This document shows, in pieces, positions 1 to 7,367 of a stretch of DNA of 64,000 nt (position 1 is the first letter of the stretch; every line of letters starts with the position of its first letter). A program made the translations under genes and the position numbers. Source of the DNA: VAZQ01 sp963827585 (GTDB lineage Bacteria; Pseudomonadota; Alphaproteobacteria; Rhizobiales; Xanthobacteraceae); assembly GCA_963827585.1 (NCBI GenBank), contig CAWHCK010000064.1, positions 13,382-77,381 on the forward strand, written 5' to 3'. The notes beneath the pieces were generated by a model. That model was given only the letters and a program-made list of their open reading frames with translations. It did not search any database and was not told where the DNA came from.

Positions 1-7
1 TGGCTGT

Positions 8-454
8 GTGGGTCTTCACCCCCGCATCCGCGCGGGGTACGCTGCTGAACTGGCGCCGCCGAATGGTAGACAGACAACAAAGGCACAGAACGAAAAGACA
101 TTAGCCGAACTTATCTCCACACGAGCGCTGATTGCGGACCCGATGAATTGGTGTCGGGGGCGGATGTGGAAGCCCATAACTCATGCGGCCCCCCGCTGCT
201 TGGTGGGGCATATGCTAATCGCTACCAACCTAAAGTTGCAGGATGTCGAGCAGGCGCTTGAAGCCGAACTGTCGCCCTACCAGATGGGGTTCAACAACCC
301 CCTCCAAGCGTTCAACGACCGCCAAACCCACGCCGAAGTCCTTGCCCTGATTGACAAGGCAATCGCAAAAACCCGCAATAAGCTTCAGCGCAGGCAACAA
401 GGCCGGACACGACAACCCGCTCGCTCGAAAGCTGCTCGTAAAAAACGGGCATGA
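8..454 (+). CDS. DUF6197-like hypothetical protein
   Basis: A 148-residue protein of unknown function. Its middle part, from about residue 30, resembles the DUF6197 family: an N-terminal helix followed by a WCRG segment, a small central helix (CLVGHMLIA), and a closing FNDRQTHAEVLALIDKAI stretch that matches the usual family ending of a short N-D turn and a leucine-rich helix. The last 25 residues are very basic (RRQQGRTRQ, KAARKKRA) and may bind nucleic acid or simply be a disordered tail. No neighbour suggests a role. The start lies only 8 bases into the window, so a more upstream start cannot be excluded. The family assignment comes from pattern memory, not a search. Confidence 0.55.
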   Translation: MGLHPRIRAGYAAELAPPNGRQTTKAQNEKTLAELISTRALIADPMNWCRGRMWKPITHAAPRCLVGHMLIATNLKLQDVEQALEAELSPYQMGFNNPLQAFNDRQTHAEVLALIDKAIAKTRNKLQRRQQGRTRQPARSKAARKKRA

Positions 455-1025
455 GCGCAAGATTCAGTCACTGGTGAGAGTCCTACCGAGTTGTGCGTGG
501 GGGAAAAACTCGCGGTGAAGTTTGTAATTGCGCAGGCAACCCCGATCTGCTTCGCAGCATAATGGTCGTACGCGGGCGGGGTTGCCTTTGCGGACTTCGC
601 ACAGTGGCCTTTAAGCCTCCACGCCGCCCGCGAAATCGCCAATGCTCGCCGCCCACCGTGTTGGGCATTGCAGATGTCGAGCTGCCTGTCTGTCAGTCTG
701 ATTATCGCGCCGGACTATCGGCCCGAGGCTCCGCGCCCCGTCAAGGTCGCTGCGGCTTCCCCGGCGCTTCCCTGCCGCGAAGACTGGGGAACAGATCATG
801 CGAGAAATGCCGATGAATGGGGATCTTTTTCTCCCCTTTGATTTTGCCCCCACCCTGATGCTGGAGAAGAAGTAGGGCCGTTCTTTCCGGCGCCCGTGGA
901 AGCCCCGCAGCGCAAAAGGTTGGATTCCCGGAACCTGAACGCCCTTGTCACACCGCCCGTGCCGGCTCCGGCGCGATCTGATAAAGCAGCATTACTGCTT
1001 TCTATACCGTTCACCCGCCTCCATC
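455..1025. other. Intergenic stretch without an assignable gene
   Basis: About 570 bases between the DUF6197-like gene and the EamA transporter. Short open frames exist on both strands (for example a 107-residue one at 493-816 on the plus strand), but they are compositionally odd, arginine- and cysteine-rich, overlap each other and match no family I recognise. I see no clear terminator or promoter. Confidence 0.5.
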
Positions 1026-1904
1026 GTGACCCATCCCTCGACCCCACCCACCGGCAGCGGTTTGGCGCAGATCGGCCCGGTCCTGCTCGGCGCCTCGTCG
1101 TTCGCCTGCGCCGATGTGTTGAGCAAGGTCACGCTCAAGGCCGGCGCCGACGTGCTCACCGTGACGACGGTGCGCGGCGTTCTCGGCCTCGCCGTGCTGT
1201 TCGTATGGCTACGGCTCTACCCGCGGCCCGCCTTGACGCCGCGCGCCACATGGATCTCGCTCGGCCTCGGCGTTCTGTTCGCCGGCAACGTGTTCCTGCT
1301 GTTCAAGGCGATCGAGGTGATCGAGGTGCCGATCGCGATCCTCACCTATTTCGTCTATCCGCTCATCACCGGGCTTGCGGCGGCGGCGACCGGCCTGGAG
1401 AAGATCACATGGCGCGGCGCGGTCGCGGCAGTGGTGGCGTTTCTCGGCCTTGCGCTGATGATCGGCGCGCATCCGACCGCGCTTGCGGTCGCGGGCATCA
1501 TCGCGGCGCTCGCTGCCGCCGTCTGCCGGGTGGCGATACTTCTGATCACCCGCGCGACGCTACTCGGGACCGACGCGCTTCAGATCACCTGGTACTCGAT
1601 GGTGTCCTCGACCGTGCTGTTCGTCGCGGCCGCCGTCGCGACCTTGAACTGGCAGCCGCCGGCGACGCTCGCCGGCTGGGCCGCGCTGATCGTGCTCAGC
1701 GTCGCGATCACCACCGGGATCCTCGGCATATTCGCCTCGACCATCCGGATCGGCCCGTTTCGCACGGCGCTGTTCATGAATCTCGAGCCGCCGCTCGCCA
1801 CCATCGGCAGCGCGTTCCTGCTCGGCGAGGTGATCACGCCGCTGCAGGCGCTCGGCGGCGCAGTGATGATCGGCGCGCTGGTGGCGTTCCAGCTGCGCCG
1901 CTGA
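1026..1904 (+). CDS. EamA/DMT-superfamily transporter
   Basis: An inner-membrane drug/metabolite transporter of about 292 residues with roughly ten hydrophobic helices arranged as two EamA repeats, the usual length for the family. The first repeat starts at IGPVLLGASSFACADVLSK and the second after VAGIIAALAAAVCRVAI; the conserved LEPPLATIGSAFLLGE segment in the penultimate helices is typical of EamA exporters. The frame is open back to 945, but those residues are charged and lack family character. A GTG at 1026 just before the first helix is the more likely start. The substrate cannot be told from sequence. It stands alone between unrelated genes. Confidence 0.85.
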   Translation: MTHPSTPPTGSGLAQIGPVLLGASSFACADVLSKVTLKAGADVLTVTTVRGVLGLAVLFVWLRLYPRPALTPRATWISLGLGVLFAGNVFLLFKAIEVIEVPIAILTYFVYPLITGLAAAATGLEKITWRGAVAAVVAFLGLALMIGAHPTALAVAGIIAALAAAVCRVAILLITRATLLGTDALQITWYSMVSSTVLFVAAAVATLNWQPPATLAGWAALIVLSVAITTGILGIFASTIRIGPFRTALFMNLEPPLATIGSAFLLGEVITPLQALGGAVMIGALVAFQLRR

Positions 1905-1966
1905 GATCGGAGAGGGTAGGGTGGGCAAAGCGAAGCCATGCCCACCGTTCACTCCGCGAATTCGCC

Positions 1967-2617
1967 TCAAACCATCCGCTCGGCTTCTTCTTCGGTCGGC
2001 AGCCGGCCGTCGGGCGTGAGCTGATCGACGAAGCGCGGGAGATATTGGCTGAGCCCCGACAGCAGATCGTCGCGGTCCATCCCGGTCTGGTCCGACAGCG
2101 TGTCGAGCGTGTCGGTGCCGAGCGCGCGCGCGAGATCGCCCTGGGCGATGTCCCGGTTCGGTCCGGTGCCCACCCACGACTTGGCGACGTCGCCCTGGCC
2201 GCTTTCCTGCAATTGCTTGAGCAGCCCGCCGAGCCCGCCGTTGACCGCCGTTCCCGCCGCCGCGCCGCCGAGCAGCCCGCCCAGCAGGCCGCCGAGGGTA
2301 CCGCCGCCGAGCGCGCCGCCGAGCCCGCCCGGCTGGCCGGCGGTGACATTGCCGCCGGGGCGGCCTGCCATGACATCGCCGCCGGGGCGTCCCGGCTGGG
2401 TTTGAGGTGTATCGGCCCGGCGCATGTTCTTCATGGCGTAGACCGCGAGCAGCGCCAGCAGCGCCTTGGCCATCGGCGACATGCCTTGGCTCTCTCCTTG
2501 GCCCGTTGCCTGGCCCGTCGGTTGGCCCGTTCTTGGGCCCGTCGGCGCAGGTCGCGCGCGCGGATCGTTGCCGGCGCCGGCGTTCTGAATTGTATTGAGA
2601 ATATCGAGCAAGCCCAT
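1967..2617 (-). CDS. YidB-like (DUF937) protein
   Basis: A 216-residue protein beginning MGLLDILNTIQNAG. The start at 2617 is fixed by a strong AGGAGG ribosome-binding site just upstream; the open frame extends further but without coding character. The N-terminal helix and a short hydrophobic stretch (MAKALLALLAVYAMKNM) are followed by a glycine-rich linker at roughly residues 85-125 (repeated GGLLGG) and a C-terminal helical domain ending DQLTPDGRLPTEEEAERMV. That last part (GDVAKSWVGTGPN, LARALG, DLLSGLSQYLP) is the diagnostic YidB/DUF937 block. The function is unknown. It is convergent with the EamA gene and divergent from the DUF3597 gene. Confidence 0.85.
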   Translation of the reverse strand: MGLLDILNTIQNAGAGNDPRARPAPTGPRTGQPTGQATGQGESQGMSPMAKALLALLAVYAMKNMRRADTPQTQPGRPGGDVMAGRPGGNVTAGQPGGLGGALGGGTLGGLLGGLLGGAAAGTAVNGGLGGLLKQLQESGQGDVAKSWVGTGPNRDIAQGDLARALGTDTLDTLSDQTGMDRDDLLSGLSQYLPRFVDQLTPDGRLPTEEEAERMV

Positions 2618-2785
2618 GTCAGCCTCCTGACTTGCCCCAACCCGGCAAAAGCATCGCGCGCGAGCATGACAGTTGCAAGGCGATTGGCGATGGGCCTTGT
2701 CAGCCGGTCGCAAGCTGGTCATCGTGGACAGGTAGGTAAAGCTGGGGCTTCGGGTTGGAGGTAACCAAACACCCAGGAGCAGGAC

Positions 2786-3262
2786 ATGAGCATCTTCGGA
2801 AGTATCGTGTCGGCCATCTTCGGATCCAAGCACGCAACGACAACAAGCGAGGCTGCCAGTCCGGCAGCGACAACGCGGTCCGCCGGCACTGCGGCGACCG
2901 TTCCACCCGCGGGCTCGTCCGCGGGGGCTCAGCCCTCGGGAGCATCGGCGGCCGCACCGGCGCCGACCATCGGGGCGCCCGCCTCGGCCGCGCAACCGAT
3001 GTCGCGCGCCGAAGTGGAAGCGATGATCAAGAAGATCGCCGACGCCCAGGACGAAGACCTCAATTGGCGGCAGTCGATCGTCGACTTGATGAAGCTCTTG
3101 AAGCTCGACTCGAGCCTGAGTGCGCGCAAGCAGCTGGCCAAGGAGCTCGGCTACACGGGCGCCGCCGACGGTTCGGCGGAAATGAACATCTGGCTGCACA
3201 AGCAGGTCATGGTGAAGCTCGCCGAGAGCGGCGGCAAGGTGCCGGAGAGTCTGCGGACGTAG
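2786..3262 (+). CDS. DUF3597 domain protein
   Basis: A 158-residue protein of unknown function. It opens with MSIFGSIVSAIFGSK, then an Ala/Ser/Pro/Thr linker up to about residue 70, then a compact helical domain (SRAEVEAMIKKIADAQDED, WRQSIVDLMKLLKLDSS, RKQLAKELGYTG, MNIWLHKQVMVKLAESGG) that matches the DUF3597 fold, found in many proteobacteria. The start has a good ribosome-binding site (GGAG about 9 bases upstream). Like the neighbouring YidB-type protein it combines a short N-terminal helix, a flexible linker and a helical C-terminal domain. Whether the two act together is unknown. Confidence 0.85.
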   Translation: MSIFGSIVSAIFGSKHATTTSEAASPAATTRSAGTAATVPPAGSSAGAQPSGASAAAPAPTIGAPASAAQPMSRAEVEAMIKKIADAQDEDLNWRQSIVDLMKLLKLDSSLSARKQLAKELGYTGAADGSAEMNIWLHKQVMVKLAESGGKVPESLRT

Positions 3263-3353
3263 GCGCGAGTCGCGTCAGGTCATCGCGGGTAGCGTGGGTG
3301 CGGCGTACGCCTGCGCGCGCGCCTCTGCGACCTTGCGTGAACGCAGCAGGCGT

Positions 3354-3638
3354 TCAAAGCGAGAAATCGCGAGAGACAAGCTCCTGCCACGAACAGGCGC
3401 ATGTCACCGGAAAACGATCGGGTTCAAGGTCGGTCTCCTTGATCGCCCGCAGGCGTGCCCTGCGATAGGCGCGCGCCATCGCTTCATCGATCCGAGTGCG
3501 CAGGCCCGGATTGTCGACGAGCACGTCGTCGAGCGCGCAGCCGCTGTCGCTGATGGAGGCCCACCAGGAGCGGCTGCGCCGGCCCGGCTGGTGATCCCAT
3601 CGTCAGCATATGCAGCATCGACACGCGCAGTGCGCTTT
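3354..3638 (-). pseudogene. DUF29 gene fragment
   Basis: Reading the minus strand to the TGA at 3354-3356 gives about 75 residues with the conserved C-terminal half of DUF29 proteins: SRSWWASISDSGCALDDVL, DNPGLRTRIDEAMARAYRRA, RLRAIKETDLEPDRFP and WQELVSRDFSL. The upstream part (ALRVSMLHMLT, then WDHQP) continues in a different frame after a one-base shift near 3590-3600. The N-terminal third is missing. It directly follows a broken hicB-like gene. The boundaries are approximate. DUF29 genes are small accessory genes of unknown function; this copy is clearly not intact. Confidence 0.6.
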
Positions 3639-3639
3639 A

Positions 3640-3920
3640 GAGCCTGCCGAACTGAGCGCGACCAAAGAGACGATATGATGCGGAGGTTCTGCGGATGCAG
3701 CGCGTCGTGTCTCAGGCGCGGTGGCGAGAGTGCTCCATGCGCGGAAGGGGTAGGGGACGGCTGCTCCTTCGCCGCGGCCTCGGCATAGAGAGCCAGTGCT
3801 TCCTCGGCATTCGCGCAACGCTGCATCGACATTGTCGCCCGCCGAGAAACAGCCGGGCAGATCGGGGAACCAAATCCCGACCGCCCTCGTCAGGCATTCC
3901 GGTGGCCGCGACAATGGCAG
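3640..3920 (-). pseudogene. hicB antitoxin relic
   Basis: Minus-strand translation gives the HicB signature VGIWFPDLPGCFSAGDNVDA in one frame, continuing after a +1 shift near 3830 as NAEEALALYAEAAAKEQPSP and after a further shift as TLATAPETRRAA. HicB proteins are antitoxins of type II HicAB modules and share exactly this FPDLPGC...GDT...ALxNAxEAL layout. No hicA toxin ORF lies beside it, and there are at least two frame breaks, so this is a decayed orphan antitoxin. It lies immediately beyond the pcrA stop codon, on the same strand. Confidence 0.65.
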
Positions 3921-3938
3921 CGCCCTGAGGAATCGACT

Positions 3939-6647
3939 TCACACCCGCTCCACGAAACTATCCACCACCCGCTTCTCGCCGGCCCTGTCGAACTGGATGG
4001 TGAGCTTGTTGCCGTCGATGGCGGTGACGTTGCCGTTGCCGAACTTCTGGTGAAAGACGCGCTCGCCGATGGCGAAGTCGGAGACGGTGCCGGTGGACTT
4101 GGCGACGAGCTCGCCTTCGATGGTGAGGGGGAGGCGCGAGCGCGGCTTGCCGCGGAAGCCCCGTGCTTGACCCCCTCCCTGTCCCTCCCCCTCACGCGGG
4201 GGAGGGGACGATGTGGCGTGGGCCGTTGCATCGTCGCGTACTGAATATGCGTCGGCGTCTTCATCGAAGCCGTCGTCGCCGCCGAATTTGCCGCGGCCGC
4301 GGCGGTCCTTGTTCCGCTGCGCGCGCTGCCAGCCCGGGGTGCCGTAGCTCGAGCCGAAATGGGTCATCTCGTCGAAGCGCGAGGGGCCGTAGCCGCTGCC
4401 CACGCCGCCGTAGCCGCCCTTCGCTTCCGTGACCTCGACGTCGGCCTCCGGCAACTCGTCGAGGAAGCGCGAGGGGATGTTCGACGACCACAGCCCGTGC
4501 ATGCGGCGGTTGGCGGCGAAATAGATCTTGGCGCGGCGGCGTGCGCGCGTAAGCCCCACATGCGCCAGGCGCCGCTCCTCCTCGAGCCCGGCGCGGCCCT
4601 GGTCGTCGAGCGTGCGCTGGTTGGGGAACAGGCCTTCCTCCCAGCCCGGCAGGAACACGGTGTCGAATTCGAGCCCCTTGGCGGAATGCAGGGTCATGAT
4701 CGACACCGCTTCGCCATCGCTCCTGTCGGTGTCCATCACCAGCGAGATGTGCTCGAGGAAGCCCGCGAGGTTCTCGAACTCCTCCATGGAGCGGATCAGC
4801 TCCTTGAGGTTTTCGAGCCGGCCGGCGGCGTCGGCCGAGCGGTCCTTCTGCCACATCTCGGTGTAGCCGGCCTCGTCGAGCACGACCTCCGCCAACTGGG
4901 TGTGGGGGAGGGTGTCCTTCTGGACACGCCAGCGCTCGAAGGCGGCGAGGAGATCGCGCAGCGCGCCGCGCGGCTTGGGCTTGAGCTCGTCGGTCTCGAT
5001 CACCGCGCGGGCGGCGTCGGTGAGCGGCACGCGCCGCTTGCGCGCGTGATCGTGCAGGAGCTGCACGGTGGCATCGCCCAGGCCGCGCTTGGGCACGTTC
5101 ACGATGCGCTCGAAGGCGAGGTCGTCGGCGGCGGAGTGGATGACGCGCAGATAGGCGAGCGCATCGCGGATTTCCTGGCGCTCGTAGAAGCGCGGGCCGC
5201 CGATGACGCGGTAAGGCAGGCCGAGCGTGACGAAACGGTCCTCGAACTCGCGCATCTGGAACGAGGCCCGCACCAGGATGGCGATCTCGTCGAGCGGGTG
5301 GGGATGGCCGCTGCCGTCGTCGCGCTGGAGCTGCTCGATCTCCTCGCCGATGGCGCGCGCCTCCTCCTCCGAATCCCAGCACGAGGTGACGTTGACCTTC
5401 TCGCCGGGCGCGTCCTCGGTGCGCAGCGTCTTGCCCAGCCGGCCCTCGTTGTGGGCAATGAGGTGCGAGGCTGCGGCGAGGATGTGGGCGGTGGAGCGGT
5501 AGTTGCGCTCGAGGCGGATGATGCGCGCGCCGGGGAAGTCGTGCTCGAAGCGCAGGATGTTGTCCACCTCCGCCCCGCGCCAGCCGTAGATCGACTGGTC
5601 GTCGTCGCCGACGCAGCAGATGTTCTTGAGCGTGCGCGCCGGTACTTGTGTCTCACTTTTTTCGTCGTCACCGGGCCGCGCCGAAGGCGCGTGACCCGGT
5701 GATCCATCTTCTTCGCGCGAAGAGACGGATTGCACGGGAACTCGGGCTTGCCCGAGTTCCGAACCTCTAGGTGCCGCAAGTCGGGTAGACCCGACTTGCG
5801 GTGTCAAGCCCGGCAATGACTGCGGTGAAGGCGTGCTCTGCCCCAAGAGGCGCAGCCACAGATACTGCGCCACGTTGGTGTCCTGATATTCGTCCACCAG
5901 GATGTAGCGGAACCGGCCCTGATACTGGCGCAGCACCTCGCCCTGCTCGCGGAACAGGCGGATGGATTCGAGCAGCAGGTCGCCGAAGTCGGTGGCATTG
6001 AGCAGCTTCAGCCGGTCCTGGTAGGCGGCATAGAGCTTCTTGCCCCGGCCGCTCGCGAAGCTTGCGGCTTCGCCGGCGGGAACCTGGTCGGGTGTGAGCC
6101 CGCGGTTCTTCCAGCTGTCGAGGAGGCCCGCCAGCACGCGCGCGGGCCAGCGCTTCTCGTCGATGTTCTCCGCTTCGAGCAGCTGCTTGAGCAGACGGAT
6201 CTGGTCGTCGACGTCGAGAATGGTGAAGTCGGGTTTGAGCCCCACCAGCTCGGCGTGGCGCCTCAGAATTTTCACCCCGATCGAATGAAACGTGCCGAGC
6301 CACGGCATGCCCTCCACGGCCTGACCGACCATGGCGCCGACGCGCTGCTTCATCTCGCGCGCGGCCTTGTTGGTGAAGGTCACCGCCAGGATCTCGCTCG
6401 GCCAAGCCCGTGCGGTGGCGAGAATGTGCGCGATGCGGGTGGTGAGGACGCGCGTCTTGCCGGTTCCGGCGCCCGCCAGCACCAGCACCGGCCCCTCCAG
6501 CGTCTCCACCGCCAGCCGCTGCTCCGGATTGAGATCCTTGAGGTAGGGCGCGCCCGCGGCCGCGCGCGCCCGCGCGGCGATGCCGCCCGGCTGCGGCATC
6601 GGCGGCACATGACTGTCATCGCGCGGGAATTTGCCCGGTTCGGCCAT
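3939..6647 (-). CDS. pcrA: UvrD/PcrA-type 3'-5' DNA helicase
   Basis: A superfamily 1A helicase of 902 residues that unwinds DNA in repair and removes recombinase from replication forks. All motifs are visible: Walker A GAGTGKT (59-65), motif II DEYQDTN (252-258), motif III VGDDDQSIYGWRGAE (about 346-360), motif IV RNYRS, motif V TLHSAKGLEFDTVFLPGWEE and motif VI HVGLTRARRR. The C-terminal tail ends in the usual GERVFHQKFGNGNVTAIDG tudor-like domain. It is longer than normal because of two in-frame insertions of palindromic repeat DNA: about 70 residues between motifs II and III (near 270-338) and a Pro/Gly-rich stretch before the tail. The N-terminus (first 35 residues) is Pro/Ala-rich. It stands alone, with hicB/DUF29 relics beyond its 3' end. 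Confidence 0.95.
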   Translation of the reverse strand: MAEPGKFPRDDSHVPPMPQPGGIAARARAAAGAPYLKDLNPEQRLAVETLEGPVLVLAGAGTGKTRVLTTRIAHILATARAWPSEILAVTFTNKAAREMKQRVGAMVGQAVEGMPWLGTFHSIGVKILRRHAELVGLKPDFTILDVDDQIRLLKQLLEAENIDEKRWPARVLAGLLDSWKNRGLTPDQVPAGEAASFASGRGKKLYAAYQDRLKLLNATDFGDLLLESIRLFREQGEVLRQYQGRFRYILVDEYQDTNVAQYLWLRLLGQSTPSPQSLPGLTPQVGSTRLAAPRGSELGQARVPVQSVSSREEDGSPGHAPSARPGDDEKSETQVPARTLKNICCVGDDDQSIYGWRGAEVDNILRFEHDFPGARIIRLERNYRSTAHILAAASHLIAHNEGRLGKTLRTEDAPGEKVNVTSCWDSEEEARAIGEEIEQLQRDDGSGHPHPLDEIAILVRASFQMREFEDRFVTLGLPYRVIGGPRFYERQEIRDALAYLRVIHSAADDLAFERIVNVPKRGLGDATVQLLHDHARKRRVPLTDAARAVIETDELKPKPRGALRDLLAAFERWRVQKDTLPHTQLAEVVLDEAGYTEMWQKDRSADAAGRLENLKELIRSMEEFENLAGFLEHISLVMDTDRSDGEAVSIMTLHSAKGLEFDTVFLPGWEEGLFPNQRTLDDQGRAGLEEERRLAHVGLTRARRRAKIYFAANRRMHGLWSSNIPSRFLDELPEADVEVTEAKGGYGGVGSGYGPSRFDEMTHFGSSYGTPGWQRAQRNKDRRGRGKFGGDDGFDEDADAYSVRDDATAHATSSPPPREGEGQGGGQARGFRGKPRSRLPLTIEGELVAKSTGTVSDFAIGERVFHQKFGNGNVTAIDGNKLTIQFDRAGEKRVVDSFVERV
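4181..4209. repeat. Near-palindromic C/G repeat inside pcrA
   Basis: A hairpin-forming sequence with arms of mainly C on one side (gtccctccccc) and G on the other (gggggaggggac) around a ctcacgc loop. In the minus-strand pcrA frame it encodes a PPPREGEGQGGG stretch between the helicase core and the C-terminal domain. Repeats of this look are scattered through many alphaproteobacterial genomes, normally between genes. Confidence 0.6.
5634..5840. repeat. Palindromic repeat cluster inserted in frame in pcrA
   Basis: About 200 bases that interrupt pcrA between helicase motifs II and III without breaking the frame. It holds three strong inverted repeats in a row. The first is 5669-5701, caccgggcc to ggtg. 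The second is 5737-5760, with perfect ggaactcggg/cccgagttcc arms. The third is 5774-5801, with perfect ccgcaagtcggg/cccgacttgcgg arms. A small cttcgcgcgaag palindrome sits between the first two. The encoded peptide is Ser/Pro/Gly-rich and unlike UvrD proteins, in which the two motifs are normally separated by only about ten residues beyond the LL pair. Confidence 0.8.
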
Positions 6648-6752
6648 TCCTTATTCCGTGCTGGGACCGGCAGCGCGGGCCGGCGCACCGCATTGTCGCG
6701 GCGAATCTCACGCTAAGATGGCACTCATAGGCGCGAATGGGGAGGGGCGGGC

Positions 6753-7262
6753 TCAGCGTTTCCCCGGCATCGCGATCCGCCGCCCGGCGGCCTCGGGGCG
6801 CGGCAGATGGGCGTGCGACGCCTTCATCCGCTCGAGGCAGCGTGCCACCTCGGCGGGGAAGGGCGCGGTCTTGCCGGCCGCCATGTCGACATGGAGCGAC
6901 ATGTTCTCGGAGGTGGCGGAGACGAAGCCTTCGGCGGCGTGAAACAGCTGCTCGAAATAGTGCATGCGCTTGGCATCGTAGTCGAGCAATTGGAACGTGA
7001 CCCGCACCGGATCGCCGGCATGGAGCTCGCGCAGAAAGCGCACATGCACCTCGGCGGTAAAACAGGAATGCTTGCGCGTCTTCACATAGTCGAGGCCGCA
7101 GCCGAGGAGCTCGAAGGCCTCGTCCACCGCGCGGTCGAGCAGCACGTTGTAATAGGCCATGTTGAGATGGCCGTTGTAGTCGATCCACGACGGCTCGACC
7201 CGCATCAGCGAGGAGACGAAGGGGGCGAAGAACACCGGTTCGAGGTCGCGGCGATCGAGCAT
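6753..7262 (-). CDS. Hotdog-fold acyl-CoA thioesterase
   Basis: A 169-residue 4HBT-type thioesterase that would hydrolyse an acyl-CoA to the free acid. The family signature WIDYNGHLNMAYYNVLLDRA (about residues 26-45) includes the D-x-N-G-H-L-N active-site loop, followed by the TAEVHVRFLRELHAGDPV strand pair and a MHYFEQLFHAAEG strand. Length is normal for single-domain members. The substrate is not evident; similar Rhizobiales proteins are annotated only as thioesterase family. It is transcribed divergently from ycjX with about 100 bases between the two starts, and points toward pcrA on the same strand with roughly 100 bases between. Confidence 0.88.
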   Translation of the reverse strand: MLDRRDLEPVFFAPFVSSLMRVEPSWIDYNGHLNMAYYNVLLDRAVDEAFELLGCGLDYVKTRKHSCFTAEVHVRFLRELHAGDPVRVTFQLLDYDAKRMHYFEQLFHAAEGFVSATSENMSLHVDMAAGKTAPFPAEVARCLERMKASHAHLPRPEAAGRRIAMPGKR

Positions 7263-7367
7263 GGCGTGACCTTACGACGCGACGCTTGCCGGCGTCCACC
7301 TCCGCAGCCACTTGCGGAAGGTGGAACCTGCGCCCACCTGCCCGAGAGCGGGGAGCGGATCCATCGA

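Noticed and set aside
493..816. 107-codon frame in the first intergenic stretch
   Set aside because: Low-complexity Arg/Gly/Cys composition, no ribosome-binding site, no family.
896..2764. 622-codon plus-strand frame overlapping the EamA gene and the yidB-like gene
   Set aside because: Arg/Ala/Asp-rich and out of frame with two well-supported genes.
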